A DNA stretch of 64,000 bases from assembly GCA_965225915.1 (NCBI GenBank), contig OZ245326.1, forward strand, positions 2,852,001 to 2,916,000. The letters are read 5' to 3'. This DNA is from JAAXHH01 sp965225915 (GTDB lineage: Bacteria > JAAXHH01). A model generated the notes under the pieces. It saw nothing but the letters and a program-made list of their open reading frames with translations. It was not told the DNA's origin and made no database searches. Positions within the stretch are counted from its first letter, which is position 1. Each line of letters opens with the position of its first letter. The translations under genes and the position numbers were made by a program. Shown one piece after another: positions 26,155-34,739 of this stretch.

Positions 26155-27212
26155 GCTGTTGCCGTCATGCCTCTGCGTTTTGCCCGCGTTTTGTTTTGAG
26201 ACCGTGCGGTTTTTTCGACTTTGATGCGTTCAAGAAGGCTGGATGCAGGCTCGTCATCCGGGTCTTGCGGGACGAGTTGGCCGGAGAAGGCTTTCTTGAG
26301 GATGGATTGGCGGAGTGCGTCAGACCGTCGGATTTCGGGTTCGATTTGGCGATCCAATTCATCACATAGATTAAAGCTTCTATCCAAGAGATGCACGATC
26401 TGTTTTTGCTCCGCCAAGGTGCAAAGTGGGAACAACACACTCCCTAGTCCCTTGCCTGTAAGATGCTTGATGGTGCTACCTGTGAAATTCGGTGAGAGTA
26501 AGCCTGAACTAGCAGCGTAAGTCATGAAGTAATAAGCGAAGTATGAACTATAGCTCTCTGTGAAACGTACGCGATGAAGCGCTTTTTGAATTAGCATGGT
26601 ATGGTCCGTCCCTTCCCATACTGCACACCGTCCGGGCTCGCCGCCCTCACAGATAACGAGGTCGCCTTTTGCTAAGCTATAGCGCTGGATTTCGTTTTCC
26701 TCCACTTTCATCGTCTTTAAATTTTCAAGGTCGAACTTCCCCCAACGAAGGTTGATGTTACCGAGATAGTACCTAGACGTACCTGTATTCTTTTCCTGGT
26801 CCAGCATTTTGCCGAGCACGGCCTCGGCCGCGAGTTCATTCAGGGAAAGGCGAGTCCAGAAAGGGTTATGTACTGGACTAACTGTGATAGGTAGTAGATT
26901 CTTCGGCTTTGGAGGCTTTCTGCCTGACTTACAGCCTTCCTCCCATTTCTTGACAGCAGCCTTCCACTCCTGAAGTTGCTGTTCGTAACGTACTTCCCGC
27001 TCCTGTTTGATGCGAGCGAGTAGTTGTTCGGGCGTCTCAAGCTTGTCTTTGTTCTCTTCGCGCCATTGGGCCGTGAGCTTGCCTTCGAAGGCATGCTTCA
27101 GCACGGCCTGGCGATAGACATTGAGTTTCGTTCTCGCCGTCTTCAGGCTCTCAATGCCCTGGGACCATGCCCTTGTCCAGTTCGGAAAATAGTTCCTCGA
27201 TCTTGGCGACAA
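26151..27212 (-). pseudogene. hsdS: hsdS specificity subunit, C-terminal part of a split gene
   Basis: Downstream half of the specificity gene. True similarity begins at about 27153 with GIESLKTARTKLNVYRQAVL, the conserved central helical spacer. The second target-recognition domain follows (LGKMLDQEKNTGTSRYYLG to the SPNFTGSTIKHLTGKGLG region), then the C-terminal spacer AEQKQIVHLLDRSFNL. The residues before GIESL in this frame are not HsdS-like. There is no good start codon or RBS, so translation would need reinitiation or frameshifting. It overlaps the AlbA_2 start by 4 bp. Confidence 0.8.
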
Positions 27213-27711
27213 CCTTGTGCTGCGTGGCTGTTGGAGCGAGGGGTATCAGAAGTTCCCCAAAGGCCCTGCCAGACAACTCTAAGAACGTCGTACCACTCCC
27301 GCGTTCGCGCGCATAGTCTCGTGACGCCATCAAGTAGTAGTAGACGTAATCGTTGAAGATACCAGGCGCGGGAACGAGGCTCTTGAACCCCTGGTTTGTG
27401 GCTATCGGCTCCGAACTGATGACGACATGACCGATGGGTGCACGCGTGGAAAAGTGCACGCTGCCTGCTGGCATTACCTTTGCCGAGCTGTTCTTGAGGC
27501 CGATGTGGGAAATGCTCTTTGCCCCTCTTACAATGGTCTTTGCCGAATACCCCGTCAAGTCGGCCGGTGAAATCCAACCGATCTCATCTGCCCAATATGT
27601 CGGTTCCTTGGTTGACGGCGTTCCACCCGCGACGATGTCGCCAAGTGCCGATAGCTTGGTCCACACCCAGCTATTAGGTACTATCCATCGCGATTCTGGT
27701 TTACGACTCAC
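27151..27711 (-). pseudogene. hsdS: hsdS specificity subunit, N-terminal part of a split gene
   Basis: First half: one complete target-recognition domain (SWVWTKLSALGDIVAGGTPS, GWISPADLTGYSAKTI, LSGRAFGELLIPLAPTATQH) and the start of the central spacer (VVAKIEELFSELDKG), then a premature end (MVPGH). It starts at GTG 27711, overlapping the hsdR stop by 4 bp. The break is exactly where an extra 13 bp separates the codons for DKG from GIESL. A truncated HsdS with a single domain can sometimes dimerise and act (NgoAV is the known precedent), so activity with a new, symmetrical site is possible. Confidence 0.85.
27154..27172. repeat. ATGCCC repeats bracketing a 13-bp insertion in hsdS
   Basis: Plus strand ATGCCC at 27154-27159 and 27167-27172 with TGGGACC between. 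Removing one 13-bp unit would fuse the two hsdS reading frames into a normal ELDKGIESL junction. The direct repeats mark the insertion as a likely slippage duplication. Confidence 0.75.
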
Positions 27712-30473
27712 GCCGCCAATACCTCGTTCAATTCATCAATCACATCATTCATCCTGTCACCAAAAAGCTTGTACATCCGCCCCATTCCACCTTTGCTGTC
27801 GAATGGAGCCAAGTCCAGGTCGTCGCGGTCCAGATGAAACGAGGTGATGATGTGATCACGGATCATGTGAAGCCAGTCCATCTGCGCCTCGTTGAACTTC
27901 TCTCCGCTACCGCTGTGGTGCTTCATGATCCAGTCTTGGAAATTCCGGCGTACGGTTTCCAAATAGGGCGAGAGCTTCCCATCAATGCCGCAGGCACGGC
28001 GAATCAACGCTACAAGCGCAGTCAATTCGCTGACCGGTTGACCACCGTCGTACTCATCGAGTAGGGCATAGGCTTGCCAGACCCGTAAAGGGGCCAGTCG
28101 AGGCTGGTCGTTCTTCAGTCTGTCGAACACCTCGCGGATCATGGCGTAGGTCAACTCGCGGCGACGGTGCGGTTGGGCGTAGAAGATGGTCAGGGCTTCG
28201 ATCTCGTCGCGATTCGCTTCGAGATATTGCTGGAACTCCTGCACCAGAGCTTCGGCGTTCTCTTGTGCGTCGCCTTCCCATTCCGCACGAACCACCGTGT
28301 CCAGGCTATCATGATCGATGGTCTGATCCTTGTCACGACGAATCGAGTCGATCAATTCGATCAGTTCGCCGTTGAACACGCCGGCTGCGTCATGGACCAA
28401 CAGTTCCTGAGCCTTCTCGCATACGGCAGGTGGCGGTTCGGCGCCGTCGTCCACAGGTTCGATTTCACGCGCCTTCTCCTGAATGCGATCAGGGTCGATG
28501 GAGGCCAGTAGATTGCCGACGATTTGAGTGAGTTCGATACCGCCGGCTTGCTCCTTGATCCGTTCCTTTTCGGCGGAATCGAGTTGTTGATTGAGCCGCG
28601 CGAGGCGCCCGGCGAGCGTACTCACCGAGTCTTCGTCGCGTGCGCCCATCATCACGCCCATGGCGAGGTCCCTGAGTGGCACGGAGGGCTTGGTGACGAG
28701 TGGTTGGCTGGCGGTCTTGAGTGATTTCGTGACCCCTACAGCGTCCACGATCACATAGTGGGTCTTTCCACTGCCGGCGGAGGGCGAGACCTTTTTGAGA
28801 TCGTCATGGTCGAGGGTGCGGGTGCCACGGCCTTTCATCTGCTCGAAATAGTTGCGGCTCCTCACGTCACGCATGAAGAGCAGGCATTCGAGCGGCTTGA
28901 CGTCGGTACCCGTAGCTATCATATCCACGGTCACCGCGATGCGCGGGTAGTAGCCGTTACGGAACAGGGCGAGAACAGATTTAGGGTCTTCTTCAGCCCG
29001 ATAGGTGATCTTCTTGCAGAAATCGTTTCTTTCGGCGAATTCCTCGCGCACGGTCTGAATAACGTCGTCAGCGTGACTGTCGGTCTTGGCGAAAACAAGC
29101 GTCTTCGGGACTTCGCCACGGCCAGGGAATATCTCAGGCAGTTTGTCGCGGAACGTGCGGACGACGGTGCGGATCTGATCGGGGTTGACGACAGACCGGT
29201 CGAGTTCCTTCGTCGTGTAGGTGACGTCCTCGTCTTGAATCTCCCAGCGTTTGTGCCGTGTGAGGCGCTCGCGTTTTTCGACTTGCTGGTTCGCCTTGAG
29301 TTGACCGCCGTGCTGCGTCCTCTCCGTGTCGATGACGTAAATTTCGTTGCCGACATTTACGCCGTCGGCGACAGCTTGCTCATGGTCGTATTCACTGACT
29401 ACGTTCTTCTTGAAGAAACCATAGGTGCGGTTGTCTGGCGTTGCGGTTAGGCCGATGAGATACGCATCGAAATACTCGAGAATCTGTCGCCATACGTTGT
29501 AAATCGAGCGGTGACATTCGTCGATGATGATGAAGTCGAAGAACTCGGGTGAAATTTTGTCGTTGTATACGACCTTTATCGAACGCTTAGTTTGCACCAT
29601 TTCCGCCGGGTTGATCTGCTCGACAGCTTCATCCAGTTCCTCGTCCCTCAGAATCGAGTACATCCGCTGGATGGTGCTGATGCAGACCTGGCTATCCTTG
29701 GCGACGTAGGGCGATTTAAGGCGCTGGACGTTGTAGAGTTCGGTAAACTTGCGGTTGTCGTCACCGGGCACAAAGGCCATGAATTCCTGTTCAGCCTGTT
29801 CGCCGAGATTCTTGGTGTCTACGAGGAAGAGGATTCGCTTGGCGTCAGCGTGTTTGAGTAGCCGGTAGATCGAGGTTATGGCAGTGTATGTTTTACCCGA
29901 ACCGGTGGCCATCTGAATGAGGGCGCGCGGGCGGTCATCTTTGAAGGATGCTTCAAGCTTCTCGATGGCGTTGATCTGGCACACCCTCAATCCGGCGGGG
30001 TCCAATTTCGGCAGCGCCTGAAGCCTTGCGCGGAGCGTGGCCGGTTGGACACCCCATTCCTTCATGGTCTCCGGCTGAGGGAAGTTGAACACCTCCCGGG
30101 AGCGCGGTTTTGGATCGCGTCCGCCGGTGAAGCGTGTGAGCACACCGGTGCTTTCATAGACGAATGGCAGGGAGGCTTGATTGTTTGCCCACTTGAGCTT
30201 GGCAGTGGCGTACGTGGCGGATTGCTCCTCGACTGTCGTGATGTTGTGGCCATGATGCTCCGGTTTGGCCTCGACTACGCCGACGGGTTTCTTGTCGATA
30301 AAGAGTACGTAGTCGACTGGCCCAACGTCCGTCTGATACTCACGAACGGCGATACCGAGGCCAGCGCTGAAGTCGATCTTGTTCTTGGATTGCACCTTCC
30401 AGCCAGCGCGTTCCAGCATCATGTCGATGGTGTCGCGTGCCGCCTGTTCGGGCGTCTGGTAGTTATCCGCCAC
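27708..30473 (-). CDS. hsdR: Type I restriction endonuclease/translocase HsdR
   Basis: 921-residue motor and nuclease subunit. The N-terminal PD-(D/E)xK nuclease is visible as D54 (VGPVDYVLF) and E68-x-K70 (GVVEAKPE). The SF2 helicase core has Walker A ATGSGKTYTA, the DEAD-box variant IIDECHRSIYN, LTATPDN and the late motif MKGRGTRTLD. The C-terminal region resembles the EcoEI HsdR C-terminal domain. It starts at GTG 30473 with AAGGA upstream and is the first gene of the operon. It cuts unmethylated DNA after translocation. Confidence 0.94.
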   Translation of the reverse strand: MADNYQTPEQAARDTIDMMLERAGWKVQSKNKIDFSAGLGIAVREYQTDVGPVDYVLFIDKKPVGVVEAKPEHHGHNITTVEEQSATYATAKLKWANNQASLPFVYESTGVLTRFTGGRDPKPRSREVFNFPQPETMKEWGVQPATLRARLQALPKLDPAGLRVCQINAIEKLEASFKDDRPRALIQMATGSGKTYTAITSIYRLLKHADAKRILFLVDTKNLGEQAEQEFMAFVPGDDNRKFTELYNVQRLKSPYVAKDSQVCISTIQRMYSILRDEELDEAVEQINPAEMVQTKRSIKVVYNDKISPEFFDFIIIDECHRSIYNVWRQILEYFDAYLIGLTATPDNRTYGFFKKNVVSEYDHEQAVADGVNVGNEIYVIDTERTQHGGQLKANQQVEKRERLTRHKRWEIQDEDVTYTTKELDRSVVNPDQIRTVVRTFRDKLPEIFPGRGEVPKTLVFAKTDSHADDVIQTVREEFAERNDFCKKITYRAEEDPKSVLALFRNGYYPRIAVTVDMIATGTDVKPLECLLFMRDVRSRNYFEQMKGRGTRTLDHDDLKKVSPSAGSGKTHYVIVDAVGVTKSLKTASQPLVTKPSVPLRDLAMGVMMGARDEDSVSTLAGRLARLNQQLDSAEKERIKEQAGGIELTQIVGNLLASIDPDRIQEKAREIEPVDDGAEPPPAVCEKAQELLVHDAAGVFNGELIELIDSIRRDKDQTIDHDSLDTVVRAEWEGDAQENAEALVQEFQQYLEANRDEIEALTIFYAQPHRRRELTYAMIREVFDRLKNDQPRLAPLRVWQAYALLDEYDGGQPVSELTALVALIRRACGIDGKLSPYLETVRRNFQDWIMKHHSGSGEKFNEAQMDWLHMIRDHIITSFHLDRDDLDLAPFDSKGGMGRMYKLFGDRMNDVIDELNEVLAA

Positions 30474-30931
30474 TGCTTTGGTCCTTCATGTCAGACTGCC
30501 GGGAAAGATGATCGCGTAAGAACAGGCAAAACATAAGGAGATTGACCAGTTCCGTCAATTAAAAGCCTTGCCAGGATGGTAAAGAAGCACGGAGAAAGGT
30601 AGCGATGAGGTCCGTCAGCGGAAGGGTTTGTATAGTGCCCGGTGTGCGAAGTTGTCGGGGCACCATTTAGATATACTCACACTGGAACGTAGGACCTTGA
30701 AGACGGCAAAGTGGGATTTCGAGCCAGTGGGGCGGTGGACCACCCGGGTGTGTCATGACCTGCCTTAGGCCTTTTGGGAATCAGCTAAAGGAGTGCTCGT
30801 TCTATGCCTCCGGTAAGACGATGGAAGTTGTGTATTTCTCAGCCTTGATGCGTTAAAGGACAATTCGGTTTTCTCCGAAAAATCCGGGGTCTGTCACGGG
30901 GTCTGTCACAGATTTTGTGTAAATGACTGTT
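30474..30931. other. Intergenic region upstream of hsdR
   Basis: 458 bp between two minus-strand genes. It holds the hsdR ribosome-binding site (right of 30473) and presumably its promoter. No open gene was recognised; at its left end is a sequence resembling an IS256-family terminus. Confidence 0.3.
30886..30930. mobile_element. Possible solo IS256-family terminal inverted repeat
   Basis: GGGGTCTGTCAC occurs twice in tandem (30886-30897, 30898-30909) and runs into CAGATTTTGTGTAAATGACT. This pattern (GTCTGT-ACAGATTTTGTGTAAATG) resembles the terminal repeats of IS256-family elements as I recall them. No transposase gene is near, so it would be a leftover end. It directly abuts the stop of the 464-residue gene. 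Confidence 0.35.
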
Positions 30932-32326
30932 TCATGTTACCGGTAATCTGTCCTCGTACATGGGGATGGCCAGCTTTGGCTGTCGGTCTATCGAGTCCGG
31001 TGTCCCTGTCTTCAATGTCCGGTTGATGCTTTCCGACATCCTGGCTGCTAGTCTCTGAATCCATGCCTTAGACATTTGCGCAACATTTTCCTGGGTTATC
31101 TTAAGAGCTGTCGAGTATTCCTGCACGAGTCTCCTGTCACCCTGGAATGTACCAGCGTGGAGGACTTCAGACGCAGCTTTATACAGGGAAACTATGCACT
31201 CATAAGTGGACTTGCCGTCTACTCCATTCTTTCCAAGCCATGCTTCAGCCCGCTTGGCCACTTTCTTGCTCGATGACCTTTCATGCTCTTCTATAAGCAA
31301 CACGTCCACGACTACTCGTAGCTCGATGAACTTGTCTTCAAGGGGTACTTCATATCCGCCCGCTGCCCTACGCCAGCGGCGGGGGGCAACGAAAGACTTC
31401 TTGATTTCGCGGGGCAACGGGTCGAAATAGAACGCGGAAGGGACCGACTCTAGATCTACATTGCGAAAAACTCCTTGCCAGCTTCTCTTAGTATTCCGCA
31501 GACGAGCGTGCGATAGTGGGTGTCGAAAGCGCCACTCGGCGTTGGTGACCTCTAGGCGCGGCATTCGAGGTATGAACGCCGCCCAATCCCCGTGGTCTGT
31601 CCATTTGTAGCTTTCGCCGATGAAGCTATTGGTCTCTAGACTCAGGACGCTGAGAAGTACTTCGCCCTTCAGTAGGTCCAGGAATTCGTGATCATGCGCG
31701 TCCTCATTCCCATTGACGCTTATGGCGGTCCTTCCCTTGCACTCCAGTTGCACGAGGCAGGCTTTGGTGGCCGCCGAAACTTCTTGGGCGTAGTTTTCTT
31801 GGCCTAAGCGACTTAACGCGGCGGCCCGAGGTCGCGGTTCATGACTTCGGATGCTCGCTCCGTGGCCAAGACAGAAAGGGTCCGGCACGCCAGCGGGAAG
31901 TTCAACGCCGAGGCGAAGGTAGTTCCTGACATAAGCTAAACGGCCGCCGTGTAGCCAGCCGTGTACGATGTCGGTAGTCTTTTCGGGGCCGAGAATCGCC
32001 CCGCCCTTCAGGATACTCTGAAGTAGGCCCATAGGTTCAGTGGTACTAAAATAGAAGGGAAGCAGCGTGGGATTGGATACGGCATTTTCCCACTCGATGC
32101 CCGCCGTAGCGAGTTCGTCCTTCAGGAGAGCGTAGAACTTGTCGGCAGTAGTACCTTCGATACTCGCAAATAGTCCGTGAGAAAAACGCGGAGGGTCGCT
32201 GTTGTAGAGTGTTCGGAATTCGTTTACAGAATAGCTTTCCTGAGAGAGACTGAATCGGCAAGTTGCCAGAACAGTTGCCAACAGGCGGGCGAGCTTTTCC
32301 TTGAAGTCTGCGGCTTCTTGAGTCAA
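30932..32326 (-). CDS. Unrecognised protein with HEPN-like C-terminus, third gene of the CBASS operon
   Basis: 464 residues, no family recognised. The C-terminal part (FIELRVVVDVLLIEEHE, KKVAKRAEAWLGKNGVD, ECIVSLYKAASEVLHAG) has the layout of an Apea-type HEPN domain, but at the RxxxxH site the Arg is replaced (AASEVLH), so RNase activity is doubtful. A similar but intact motif occurs in the broken gene at 20320-21742. It starts at TTG 32326, the only usable start in the frame, 37 bp after the Cap15-like stop on the same strand. Position implies co-expression with the CD-NTase and effector; the role is unknown. Confidence 0.7.
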   Translation of the reverse strand: MTQEAADFKEKLARLLATVLATCRFSLSQESYSVNEFRTLYNSDPPRFSHGLFASIEGTTADKFYALLKDELATAGIEWENAVSNPTLLPFYFSTTEPMGLLQSILKGGAILGPEKTTDIVHGWLHGGRLAYVRNYLRLGVELPAGVPDPFCLGHGASIRSHEPRPRAAALSRLGQENYAQEVSAATKACLVQLECKGRTAISVNGNEDAHDHEFLDLLKGEVLLSVLSLETNSFIGESYKWTDHGDWAAFIPRMPRLEVTNAEWRFRHPLSHARLRNTKRSWQGVFRNVDLESVPSAFYFDPLPREIKKSFVAPRRWRRAAGGYEVPLEDKFIELRVVVDVLLIEEHERSSSKKVAKRAEAWLGKNGVDGKSTYECIVSLYKAASEVLHAGTFQGDRRLVQEYSTALKITQENVAQMSKAWIQRLAARMSESINRTLKTGTPDSIDRQPKLAIPMYEDRLPVT

Positions 32327-32363
32327 ATCGGATACCCTAGCATGTCCACGGATCGCAACTTCC

Positions 32364-32999
32364 TCACGCTGCAGTGAAGGCCCGCTCAGCGTCTACGAAG
32401 CGTGTGAAAACGGCGGGCAGCCTTGCGGAGAATGTCATTCGTCCCTTGGTCTTTCTGTCAGTCCAGTACTCGCCTGTCAGCGTGTCCGGGCGATTAGCCG
32501 GTCCGTGCGTGTCGAGGAGCAATCCACCCAGATGCATTTCACTACGCGCCCCGCGTAGGTGTATTTGCGGTCTGTTTGTGTACACACCGGCTACTTGGTA
32601 CCCAACACCACTTGGCGAGGGGATGATACGTTCCGCAATGAACCAGGACTCTGATTCCGGCGTCATTAGATGCATCTGAAGAGTTGACAGGGTCTGCGAA
32701 ACGCCCATGTAGCAGACGATGGGCTGCACACAGAGTTTCGTGTCTGGGTCAATCCAATCCGATTGCAACTCAACCCGCCAAGTGCCACGCAGGTCCGGTC
32801 GCTTCACGAACCAACCGTGGAGCCAGGACCAACGCCACAGTAAGAACTCGAACGCTGCTCCGAAGGCGACAAGAACTCCGACGACGGTCCCGAATGGTTG
32901 CAGATATTCCCGGTTGACCCTTGGAGCTCCCAGAACAAGCCACCAGACCAAGGCTGCCAGACCCAAGAACGCAGTGATGTGGAGTCTCTCAAGTTTCAC
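32364..32999 (-). CDS. cap15: Cap15-like CBASS effector (2TM plus beta-barrel)
   Basis: 211 residues. Two N-terminal transmembrane segments (about 7-24 and 35-57) precede a compact strand-rich domain beginning LRGTWRVELQSDW and ending GEYWTDRKTKGRMTFSA. This matches the S-2TMBeta / Cap15 effector layout, in which a beta-barrel binds the cyclic dinucleotide and the membrane helices oligomerise to disrupt the inner membrane. It starts at GTG 32999 and overlaps the CD-NTase stop by 4 bp (GTGA). The assignment rests on domain order, the GTW and YWTxRxTxG motifs, and operon context. Confidence 0.8.
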   Translation of the reverse strand: MKLERLHITAFLGLAALVWWLVLGAPRVNREYLQPFGTVVGVLVAFGAAFEFLLWRWSWLHGWFVKRPDLRGTWRVELQSDWIDPDTKLCVQPIVCYMGVSQTLSTLQMHLMTPESESWFIAERIIPSPSGVGYQVAGVYTNRPQIHLRGARSEMHLGGLLLDTHGPANRPDTLTGEYWTDRKTKGRMTFSARLPAVFTRFVDAERAFTAA

Positions 33000-33919
33000 G
33001 ATGAACGCACCCCGACGAAGTCCCGTGCTTCATCGATGAAGGTATGTGCGGCTGCACGCGTCCAAGGCTGTGAGGCACGAAAGAGATACTTAATGCCGTC
33101 AACCTCGAACCAGGAACTGCAGTTCGCGTCAGCCTCGGTATTGTTCCAAAGGTGCCGCAGAACAGCCTGAACGCGTGTATACCAGTTAGCTCCGCCAAAA
33201 GTGACATTCGGCACATTCCAGGTCATACATTCCAACAGGTAGCCCGGTATCACCTTTGCTGATGAGGAACCTGAGTCTTCTATCTCGTTGCGTATCTTCT
33301 TGAGGATGCGTACGACTCCTTTGAAGTGTCTACTGGTGTCATTATTCTTAGAAACACCATTCTCGTAATGCAGAGGAGTTAGCGGCCAGTTGTCGACCAA
33401 GCGCTCCGGGTAGTTCTCAATCCTACGACCTTTATCTGTTATCAAAGCAACACCGGCTCGATAGTCGTCGTGCTTCCAGTATCTCCTAAACTCGAAGAGG
33501 GGAACCACGTCGGCCTCGACATGGTAGGTGTTCTCCCTGATGTTGAATGCCTTGTTCCCACGCTTTACGGCAGCCCTGCCGAAGTGGGCGACCAGGGCAT
33601 CTTCGAGTTCATCCTTGAACTGAGTGAAGGGATAATCTACAACTCTGATGTCGAAATCGGCCGGGGATTTACCTTCTGGGATTTGCCATAGGAAGTATTC
33701 GTAGAGCATCACACCTACGTCAACATCGCTGTCGTGACGAACGTTGACGCGATTGCGATAAGAACCTTGGGTAAAAACCTTCAATCTCCGTTGCTTCAAC
33801 TTTGAACTGTGACTTATCGCATTACGGATGCCCCTAATGGCGTTCTCCGAGCGCTGTTCTTCTGTTTGTGCGGGCGATTGCGCCCAGGTGCTGAAAATCC
33901 CTTCCCAGTCTCGCGTCAT
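32996..33919 (-). CDS. CD-NTase (cGAS/DncV-like nucleotidyltransferase) of a CBASS system
   Basis: 307 residues from ATG 33919 (GGAGA 10-14 bases upstream; an earlier start at 33967 is less likely). The nucleotidyltransferase core is clear: G52-S53 in FTQGSYRNRVNV, catalytic D65 and D67 (SDVDVGVML) and D137 (VEADVVPLF). These are the hallmarks of enzymes that make cyclic di- or trinucleotides on phage infection. The product cannot be deduced. It is the first gene of a minus-strand operon with the Cap15-like effector and a third unknown gene. Confidence 0.9.
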   Translation of the reverse strand: MTRDWEGIFSTWAQSPAQTEEQRSENAIRGIRNAISHSSKLKQRRLKVFTQGSYRNRVNVRHDSDVDVGVMLYEYFLWQIPEGKSPADFDIRVVDYPFTQFKDELEDALVAHFGRAAVKRGNKAFNIRENTYHVEADVVPLFEFRRYWKHDDYRAGVALITDKGRRIENYPERLVDNWPLTPLHYENGVSKNNDTSRHFKGVVRILKKIRNEIEDSGSSSAKVIPGYLLECMTWNVPNVTFGGANWYTRVQAVLRHLWNNTEADANCSSWFEVDGIKYLFRASQPWTRAAAHTFIDEARDFVGVRSS

Positions 33920-34023
33920 TATCGGACGTCTCCATTTCTTTTTAACCCTTTGGCATATATGCAACATTGCTTCAGAACTGTCCGATCTGTGCTAGTCGTG
34001 ATTCTGAAGAAAACCAGAACAGG

Positions 34024-34371
34024 TCATTCGGAAGGCTCTGCTAATAGAGCTTCCACTTCATGAATGAGTATGGGAAGTTTGGTCTCTACGACGTCCCACA
34101 CCAGCCGACTATCTACGTCGGCATAGTTGTGGATCAGGACGTTTCGGAAGGAGATTATGCGTTGATATTCGCTGATTCTGGAAATCACGGGGGTGTCGAT
34201 TCGGGCGAGTTGCTTCATCGCCTCGCCGATGACCTCGAATTCCCGCTCCACAGCGGCGCGAATCATGGAGTCGCGCAGATAGTCCGCAAACTTCTTGTCC
34301 AGCGTAAACTCTCGAACCAGCACGGCGGCCCGATGAATGTCGTACAGGAACTTCTTGGTCTCAAGCTTCAT
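34024..34371 (-). CDS. hepT: HepT-like ribonuclease toxin (HEPN, DUF86)
   Basis: 115 residues from ATG 34371. The HEPN RNase motif is intact: R76-x4-H81-x-Y83 (SFRNVLIHNYADVD), with helical EREFEVIGEAMKQL before it, as in HepT proteins. The paired MntA enzyme adenylylates the HepT tyrosine and silences it. The gene overlaps the end of mntA by 11 bp. MntA/HepT modules act as toxin-antitoxin or abortive-infection systems. Confidence 0.9.
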   Translation of the reverse strand: MKLETKKFLYDIHRAAVLVREFTLDKKFADYLRDSMIRAAVEREFEVIGEAMKQLARIDTPVISRISEYQRIISFRNVLIHNYADVDSRLVWDVVETKLPILIHEVEALLAEPSE

Positions 34372-34669
34372 AGACAAGTGTTTTTGTCCGCTCTATCGAT
34401 TGCAAGAAGTAAGGATTCTTAACCGCTGAGCCGACCACCAGGTCTACTGGCCTTCCAAACAGGTGCTGCAGGTCTTCTAATAGTCCGAAGTAGGTGTCAG
34501 CGTAAGCCTCGTATGCTTTTGGCTGGAACTCTACCAGGAAGTCCAGATCACCGATGTCATGTATTTTGGATGAAGTTGCGGCCGACCCAAATAGTTCAAG
34601 ACGCTGCACGCCGTAATTCAGGCAAAGGATTCTAAGAGAGTCAGCCTGATTTTGTATGGCTGGAATCAT
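34361..34669 (-). CDS. mntA: MntA-type minimal nucleotidyltransferase antitoxin
   Basis: 102 residues from ATG 34669. The minimal nucleotidyltransferase signature is present: G28-S29 (LELFGSAATS), D41-x-D43 (IGDLDFLVEF) and a third Asp in GRPVDLVVGSA. In MntA/HepT pairs this enzyme transfers AMP units to the toxin. No strong Shine-Dalgarno was seen. A perfect 18-bp palindrome lies 25 bp upstream of the start and may be the operator. The gene sits beside the 3' end of ssrA. Confidence 0.9.
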   Translation of the reverse strand: MIPAIQNQADSLRILCLNYGVQRLELFGSAATSSKIHDIGDLDFLVEFQPKAYEAYADTYFGLLEDLQHLFGRPVDLVVGSAVKNPYFLQSIERTKTLVYEA

Positions 34670-34693
34670 CTTGGATTCTTTGTTTTTGGATTC

Positions 34694-34711
34694 GGAGACC
34701 GATCGGTCTCC
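34694..34711. promoter_or_regulatory. 18-bp perfect palindrome upstream of mntA
   Basis: GGAGACCGATCGGTCTCC, a perfect dyad between ssrA and the mntA start. It is too short and lacks the T-tract for a terminator, so an operator for autoregulation of the mntA-hepT pair is the likeliest reading. A hairpin at the ssrA 3' flank is an alternative. Confidence 0.55.
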
Positions 34712-34739
34712 TGTGAGAGTTGTTGGTATCAAATCTTGA

